From positions 393,733 through 418,885 of the forward strand of contig NW_003130360.1 of NCBI RefSeq assembly GCF_000003605.2: DNA of 25,153 nucleotides, in the 5' to 3' direction. Positions 18,762 to 25,153 of the stretch are shown one piece after another. Source of the stretch: Saccoglossus kowalevskii. Taxonomy: Eukaryota > Hemichordata > Enteropneusta > Harrimaniidae. The notes under the pieces were generated by a model, which had not been told where the DNA came from, searched no databases, and saw nothing but the letters and a program-made list of their open reading frames with translations. Numbering within the stretch: the stretch's first letter is position 1; each line of letters begins with the position of its first letter. Made by a program: the position numbers and the translations under genes.

Positions 18762-21700
18762 CTGTAATCAAACAGAATTTTCATGAGTCAAGCTTGGTTC
18801 AAGCAAAGAATAGGTATTGTTCACTGACTTGACTAATACTCACATGTAAGAAATCCATAGGGCTCTACCAAGGATACTTTAATTCCCCATTTCTTCATTT
18901 CTTGTCTTAACACATCAGTAAAAATTTCAACACCTGCTTTGGAAATATTATATGCACTTAAGCCCATTAAAGGTACTCTTCCTAAGGGGAGACAAAACAC
19001 AATTATTACACTAAATCTTCAGGTGCATGTCTACTTAGGGAAAAAAACATTAAAACAAGAGTTGTGAATCAAACTACAATACCATTATATACATCATGTT
19101 ACAAAGTACATGTACTTTTGTAAACTTCCATTAAGTAAAGTGTCCATTAAGATAGCAACCTGTATACAATTATGCAGTACCATGTTCGGCTGTATCTACA
19201 CTTTAAGATCTTGTAAGTTGTTATAAGAGCAGGCTTAGTAACTTTTAAAGAATATCTGAATCACAAACTAACCAGTCCCCATTCAATCTATCTGTATGTC
19301 CGCATGCATTTCTCTGACATGCTTTGACCAATCTCATTCATACATGTACTTCTCATACAGGCTATGTATTGTGACTTATATTTGCAAACCAATTAGTCAT
19401 TTGGTCAAATATGGCTGACAGGCATTTTATTCGTCAAATTTTCTCATGGCTAAATGTGTCCAGAACCATTTCTCAGAGACCCGCAGCGTGATTTCATTCA
19501 AATTTATTTGAAGATAAATATTGGTTCACAGGTTTACGTTTTTTTTAAAACAAAAAGAACAATTAGTTGCCATTTTGTTTTCAGACATTTCTATTCCTCA
19601 CTAATATTTCATCCAACTCATTTGAAAGTTTGCCTGCAAGGCTTTGTGTTTTGATGAATTTGTTGAACTGTGTCTAAAAAACTAAAGTTGCAGTCTGTAA
19701 ACGTGTTCGGAACCAATTCTCAAAGATGAACAGAGCAATTTTATTTAAACTTCACACATATAGTATATCGAACATAAGCAAACACATTTGTTTCATTTAA
19801 AATAGCTGAATGGGTTCTTTCAAATTTTTTATTCAGATTGGGTTAAAAAATTTTGACTAGGCCATTTTGTTTTAAAGAATGCAGTTCCAGGTCCATATAT
19901 CCACCATGCCTGAATCGGTCAAGTTCATTGGACAAACATGCATTTTTGTCAGCTTTAAATACAAAATGGCTGACTGGCAGCCATCTTGTTTAAACAGATT
20001 TCATACGTGCCTGTACAAATGAAGTTTAAACTTCACACACTCATCACACATCAGGTCATATAGTCTGGAAATAGGAATTCAGTTACTCAATACAAATGAC
20101 TGAATTCAACTTAGTCTATACAATAAACATCATAGACCTTTTCATGTAATTTTTATTCCTGATTGGATTTACAATCCCCTGACTGACCGCCATGTTGTTC
20201 TTTACATACTGTACAATGGCTGTAATTTTGACATGTCTTTCCTTCCTGTGCACATTATATCAATTTACACTAATTTTTATATGGCACTGATGCCATTTTC
20301 TGTTGGCCATTTTATTTGACTGATTTTGTTGATGAGTAGGTAACGTGACAAAACAATCACAATGTGTGACAATGTTTGAAGTGACAGCTTTTGATTGATT
20401 GCATCCCCCATGCAGGATTTAAAGAAGGATTCTGTTTTTTTATGTATTATCCCTATAGATAATTGTAAAGACACACCAATTTTCAAAGACAAATTCAATT
20501 TTTTGGATAAACAAATTCATTAGAGAAAACACAATGCCACAATTGTAACCTTGTCTTTGTTCATAGAAACCTGGGTGGAATAAATTTGAAAGTTTAACAG
20601 ATGTTAAATGTTTGACACAGTGAAAATAATCATAATACAAATGTTGTCATATTAATATTTTTACCAGACATGAAAAGAAAGTAATCTGTGTGTTAGGTTT
20701 CATATACAAACCAATTACCTATTAGTCCTTCTTAGTTCAATAGTAAATAAAACTAAAACAAGTCAGCCATTTTGAATCAAAACATGAAAGAAATGACATG
20801 ATGTATAATGCAGTTGTCAAGTTTGACTACGATGTCAATGTATGTCAAGGCCATGGCTCTAGAACAGCATGTGCATTCAGCCATTTTGAAACTTATCTGA
20901 TAAAACATTAAATTAACAAGCCATGCATGGGCACAGTCCCCGTTAATTATCAAATTTAAGATATATAGTTTTGTTTATAGTAATATAGTTGGAACATAAA
21001 CATGTCAGGAATATGATTATAATTTTCTAACATTAAAATGATTGACATCTTGTATCTGATCATCAAACGAGTACTTGTCCATATTGAGAGATATCGCTCT
21101 GGAACAGCATTAATTAAAACAAAATCGGCCATTTTGGAATACAACCATATATCTATAACATAATTTATAATGAATATATAAAATTTGAATATAATCAGTC
21201 AAAGCATGTCGGCTCTAGAAGCACATTCATTAAAACAAAATGGCCGCCAATCAGCCTTTTTGATCTTCTCTGAAAAATAAAATGACGTGCATCAGGAACC
21301 CATAATGTCTAATATATGTACAAGTTTGAACAAAATCAATCCATAAATGCCACAATTTCTTGATTTTTGATGATTTTTTAGCACAAAAATGGCCGCCATT
21401 TGGCCATTTCAGAACGTGAAACAAATTGACATGCATATGCATAATAGTATGTATGATGTATGAGTGAAGTTTGAATGCAATTGGTCCAGGCATGTCTAAG
21501 ATAAAGATACGGACGCACAGAGGTCAAACAGAGACTTAACAGAAACAAGAAATTTAAAGTGTTTTTTTATCTTTGGAAGAGCAGTTGCCTATGCCTATGT
21601 ATGCAGTAAAAACAAGTCTCTTGCTAAGCTCGCCCATAGTAAACTGTGGCTACCAAAAATAGTCTACAAGAATGAGATTTTACATGCAACAATACTCAAA

Positions 21701-23017
21701 AATATGCTCCAAAAAATAAAGTGTTGTTGAACTCACCGTATGTACTGGAAATATTAACAACTCTTCCTTGGACTTTTCTAATGAGTGGTAAGAATGTTTT
21801 AGTCATCTGTACAACAGCGAGGCAGTTGACGTCAAGTAATTGTTGGTAAATACTTAGAGGTGTCAATTCAATGTCCATAAATGAAAATACACCGGCATTA
21901 TTTACAAGTCCCCATAGCCCTATGAACAAAAATATCAGCATTAGTAACAAGTCACCATAGCCCTGTGAAAAAAAACACAGAGACAATGAGTAATTTTGAC
22001 TCTTACCAAACTTGAATATTGACAAAAATTATGCATTTTTATGTTAGCCATGTTAAATAGTCTGTGGGTATATTCAGTGATCCTGGCTTGTTAATGATAA
22101 TGCTAGAAATAAATGAAATTTAGTGGAGCAATAAATGTGTATTGGTTGCTAGGTGGTTCATCAAAGAGTTGATAGAGGTGCATAGTAACATAGCAACAAA
22201 GAGTGCATTAGCATAATTGCTACAATGTAAACCCCCCCCCCCCAGTTGCATAGAGTATCCCTTGTTTACTTCTCCTGTTCACAGTGTTGAATAGGTTTTG
22301 GAAAAGGTGGCAGAAGACATTAATAGACAAGCAGTCTGTTGGATGATATAGCCCCGCTGTTAGTGATACTAATTTTGCAAGCAATCTACACTATACTATA
22401 GAGTGAACTAAAGACGTGGATTTAATGTAGAATATAAATAACACAATTAAGATGTTTTTTACAAGATTGATAATGTAAAAATGATGGTAACAGACGACAG
22501 AAAATCAGCAATCTGGACAGCTGCACAGTCAACGATGGAGCTAATAAAAAGTTGTTTAAGAATTGGGTTTCAATGCAGAAGTAATTGTTTCCAACATACA
22601 ATGTAATAGTCGGTATTTTTGAATGCATAGCAATTACTGATAAATCATGTGACGAACTACTTCTGATTAAGTTCACCTTATATTACTCTCTTGGGGACCC
22701 TTTTATTGCCATGGGTAACTATGGTTACGTAACTTAGGACTCCTAATGATGCCAACACAAATTTACTCCGGACAACATGAAACTCATCAATATCAATAAC
22801 ATACCTTGCCCGCCTAATTTTCGCTGAACAGTCTGGAAAGCCTGCTGTATTTGATCTTTTTTGGTTACATCTAGTTGTAGTGTTGTCAATCTAGTAGAAC
22901 AACTAGCATTCAACAGGACCTCGCCATGGCCACCTTTATGGAGAATTCCAGCAAAAACATCAAAGCCTCTTTTGTCTAAATACTGAGCTAATGCAAGACC
23001 TAAACCACTGTCACAGC
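18385..23017 (-). CDS. SDR9C-type short-chain dehydrogenase (retinol / 17-beta-hydroxysteroid dehydrogenase-like), 4 exons, 5' end missing
   Basis: Exons in transcription order are 23017-22805, 21919-21737, 18981-18844 and 18761-18385. All join in phase 1 with GT-AG introns, giving about 303 residues. The family uses NAD(P)(H) to oxidise or reduce retinoids or steroids, usually on ER membranes. Visible: the GCDSGLG end of the TGxxxGxG cofactor loop at the first exon edge; LDVT; the LVNNAG motif; the catalytic Ser in VVNISS; the YNISK active-site Tyr/Lys; and LVEPYGFLT, matching the family's IEPGFFxT. The C-terminal exon (DKMDCVYHSMM through LPHILPDW) resembles the SDR9C substrate lid. The first 25-40 residues, including the preceding Thr of the glycine loop, must lie in an upstream exon not found here. 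A partial duplicate of the last exon lies at 1391-1697. The exact substrate (retinol, 17-beta- or 3-alpha-steroid) cannot be told. Confidence 0.92.
18844..18981 (-). CDS. SDR9C-like gene, YxxxK active-site exon
   Basis: The acceptor CCTTAG lies above 18981 and the donor GTGAGT starts at 18843. It encodes GRVPLMGLSAYNISKAGVE through KVSLVEPYGFLT. The YNISK catalytic motif and the post-active-site EP motif are intact. The intron to the previous exon is 2.75 kb and full of degenerate repeats. Confidence 0.9.
19380..21530. repeat. Degenerate repeat array in the SDR intron (GCCATTTTG-type units)
   Basis: Units around (A)AAAATGGCYGNC / GCCATTTTG recur at about 19406, 19861, 19967, 20186, 20303, 20764, 20875, 21125, 21238 and 21388. 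Each is often followed by a TTGAANNAAATYRGTC-like stretch and GCTCTRGAACAGCAT-like spacer. Spacing is about 100-460 bp. No coding potential. A related patch lies at 2035-2250, outside the gene. Confidence 0.6.
21737..21919 (-). CDS. SDR9C-like gene, NNAG / catalytic-Ser exon
   Basis: Acceptor TTCATAG lies above 21919 and the donor GTGAGT starts at 21736. It encodes GLWGLVNNAGVFSF through GRVVNISSTY. It has the structural NNAG motif, the DVN helix with the conserved Asn, and the catalytic serine. Confidence 0.92.
21920..22804 (-). other. SDR intron between cofactor and NNAG exons
   Basis: An 885-bp intron. It contains a C run (22232-22243), the inverted pair GTTGCTA (22146) ... TAGCAAC (22191), and an RFX X-box-like ATTGCCATGGGTAAC at 22705-22719. 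No exon or RNA gene is seen. Confidence 0.7.
22705..22719. promoter_or_regulatory. RFX X-box-like motif
   Basis: Reverse complement GTTACC-CAT-GGCAAT fits GTNRCC-N(0-3)-RGYAAC except for the last base. It lies in an SDR intron, about 85 bp downstream of the first recognised exon on the gene strand. Inferred from the motif only. Confidence 0.25.
22805..23017 (-). CDS. SDR9C-like gene, first recognised exon (cofactor-binding)
   Basis: Acceptor ATTCTAG lies just above 23017 and the donor GTATGT starts at 22804. It encodes GCDSGLGLALAQYLDKRGF through KLGGQ: the Rossmann glycine loop and the LQLDVT segment, where the family places the adenine-contacting Asp. Confidence 0.9.
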
Positions 23018-25153
23018 CTAGAATGGAAGGCAAAAATAATGATAAAAAATACACTATTAACACATCTCACTGCTGTTACGCATGCTGTGATTGGTTGAGA
23101 CTGACGTCACTGAAATTACTATGCAACGATACAGCACATAACAAATTGTCGTTCGCTGCACTGGTGCTACCCCGGCCGCTGTAGTTTTCGGGGTTGCTTT
23201 CAAGGTTTTGAAGAAACTTTATTCATCCAAAATAGACAGCGAACGTGCCAGAATGGATATTAAGTAAGGCTCTGGCAATATTATGGTCATGACCACCATT
23301 CCTTGGGCAGGCAACAAATCGTGATATTACCCTCACAATCATGTGTTATTGTTTAACAGGCACATGACAATTATACAATTGACTTTATTGTACTTTTTGT
23401 CAAGATCTCAAATGGGATACGATAGCAATAAAGAATTACTTACTTACTTACTTACAAAAGCAAGATTCAAACTCATGACCACAACAATGCACCTCACCAC
23501 TATAGTCAGGCATACACTTCACTGCCATTGCACTAAACCAACCTCATAAAAGTCATGTCATGACCATTGCCCCCGGTGACAAGTTGGACATATGTGCTAG
23601 TTGCATCTTCGACATCGCAAACAACATACATGTATACAGCTAAGTATATTATGGTCAGAACAACTTTATGATTTAAAATTGTGCTTGAGGAGAAAGATTA
23701 TGCTCAAAATGTATAGTATTTTATCTTTTTACTAAAAGTTATCAGAAAATGTATACATTCCTTTTTTTTACAATTCTACATACTTTAATTTCGCTTGGAA
23801 TTAATTTTCCCTGAAGGTTTACAATTCAGTGAAAATAAAATCCAGTGAATAAATCTTTTAATATTTTACATTCAACTCGTTAAAAGTCAGCGAAAATACA
23901 ATCATACAAAACACCCAGCGAAAATGTATTCCAGCTAAAATAAAGTATTTAACAGTATTACATGTGGTATCACCACTACAGTCTAATACAGAACGTTAAA
24001 TTGCAAAATCTTATCGTTTTCAGCACGCAAAGGATGTCACTATGATGATAGTTCAAAGGTCATGCTTACAATTGTGCAATTCTACATTAATGGTACTCAT
24101 CCACTCAGGCAAGTTAGATGATGTAATACCATCATTACAAAGTCTTTTTAAAAGCCTTTTTGAAAAAAAAAATTGTATATCACCAGTTATTAATATGTGA
24201 CTGATACATCCCAGGTTAATCGGATCTCCACACATGATGCATCTCATGTGACCCAGAAAGCAAACTTCTGAGAAAGCCGTGATTTAAAAACCAAAAAAGT
24301 CATAATTACTTCAGAAAATGGGGTTACTTTACAGTTTAAATATCAGTGAAACAGGGTAAATATTTTTTTAAGAAAATAGGGATAATTTTCAGTTTAAAAA
24401 TTAGTAAAACTTTTGATTTTGTAGAGCACTCAAATGTAGTGCCAAATCTTGACTCCCCACTACCTGACTACATAGCATTTACCGGTGGCACATAATCTAT
24501 GCTTTGTTTCACTTGTTATACATGTACCTCACTCAAGACGTGCATTCTTAACTAGCGTGTTAATTTAGCTGAACTGAAAGAATTAAACTAATTCAAGATG
24601 TACCTCATTTTAATGAAAGTATGAGGGTCGGCAAGGGGTATTTTCGTAAGCTGTAATCAAATGTTTATATTTTCATAATAATGTAACTTAAATAAATAAA
24701 AAACGTAAATTCTTAAAAATAGGCAATGTGTAAAATGTAATTAGCTATTTTATTCGACTGTAATTTGAACAAAGATCTTATTTTTTGTAAGTGTATAAAG
24801 CATTTTCCACATTAAATGTCGCATTTCATACGCATTTTCCAATTTTAATTCTTAAATATAAATTATTACATATATTATAAAAATGTAAAATGTTATTAGG
24901 AATTTGCTTTATCTGTAAACTATTTTTTACTGTTAATTTTATTTCCGGTAAAAACGTTAAATACCTTTTTTATTTCCTTTAACCAGTACCAGCTATCCCC
25001 CCTTGCCCCCCCCCCCCCTATAATATACTGTCAGAGCAAATTTGTTGGCGCTTTAGCCAAATTAAGATTCTGTCAATGTATGCAGTGATATTTGCTGGCC
25101 TTGACCTAGCCCTGCGTACAGTGCTGGTGTGTACGGGGACGCGTTCGGGTGAT
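23018..25153. other. Probable SDR first intron or upstream DNA, no exon found
   Basis: The phase-1 exon coding for the SDR start, with its (V)TG just before GCDSGLG, should lie on this side, but no minus-strand segment here gives a convincing one. Contents: CCAAT-type ATTGGTT (23090) next to a perfect CRE-like TGACGTCA (23102-23109), a (TTAC)n microsatellite (about 23437-23453), and a C run (25006-25018). The rest is AT-rich. Confidence 0.5.
23436..23454. repeat. (TTAC)n microsatellite
   Basis: Four to five uninterrupted TTAC units. Confidence 0.8.

Noticed and set aside
23090-23109. CCAAT box and CRE (TGACGTCA) as an SDR promoter
   Set aside because: The site lies upstream of an exon that starts with a splice acceptor inside the glycine loop, so it is more likely intronic; no start exon follows it.

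Overview
The window is animal nuclear DNA, AT-rich and mostly non-coding, with GT-AG introns. The mix of a histamine N-methyltransferase-like (HNMT-like) gene, a vertebrate-type SDR9C dehydrogenase, DIRS tyrosine-recombinase retroelements and a Penelope-like remnant suggests a marine invertebrate. A non-vertebrate deuterostome (hemichordate, lancelet or echinoderm) is my best guess, but the sequence alone does not settle the phylum. I see no bacterial operons, CRISPR array, tRNA or rRNA.

Two host genes can be assembled. (1) Plus strand, 3570-7003: a complete three-exon, 283-codon HNMT-like methyltransferase. All three introns/exon joins are in phase, and all three histamine-contacting residues of the vertebrate enzyme are changed. 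(2) Minus strand, 23017-18385: the last four exons of an SDR9C-type (retinol / 17-beta-hydroxysteroid) dehydrogenase with an intact catalytic Asn-Ser-Tyr-Lys set. Its N-terminal exon lies beyond the right edge or was not recognised. A broken second copy of its last exon and 3' flank sits at about 690-1697, so the locus has undergone segmental duplication. I see no pathway link between the two genes.

Layout: 1-690 has no gene; 690-1697 is the SDR 3'-end duplicate (pseudogene); 1700-3569 has no recognised gene; 3570-7003 is the HNMT-like gene, whose first intron holds a CpG-rich MITE (4899-5266) and a GC-richer unassigned block (about 3930-4580); 8260-8660 is LTR-like with two perfect heat-shock-element trimers; 8847-9700 is a degenerate tandem repeat; about 10640-17346 is a pile of decayed minus-strand DIRS retroelements (two 5' ends, Gag-like pieces, RT, RNase H, tyrosine recombinase) with a Penelope-like 3' remnant that carries a hammerhead-ribozyme-like fold; 17455-23017 is the SDR gene, with a degenerate repeat array in its long intron; 23018-25153 is probable SDR intron or upstream DNA with no recognised exon.

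The most unusual signals are the Penelope remnant with a minimal hammerhead fold (12909-12944), the heat-shock-element pair in an LTR-like block (8261-8390), the HNMT-like enzyme without its histamine site, and the SDR exon duplication flanking the HNMT gene and the transposon pile.
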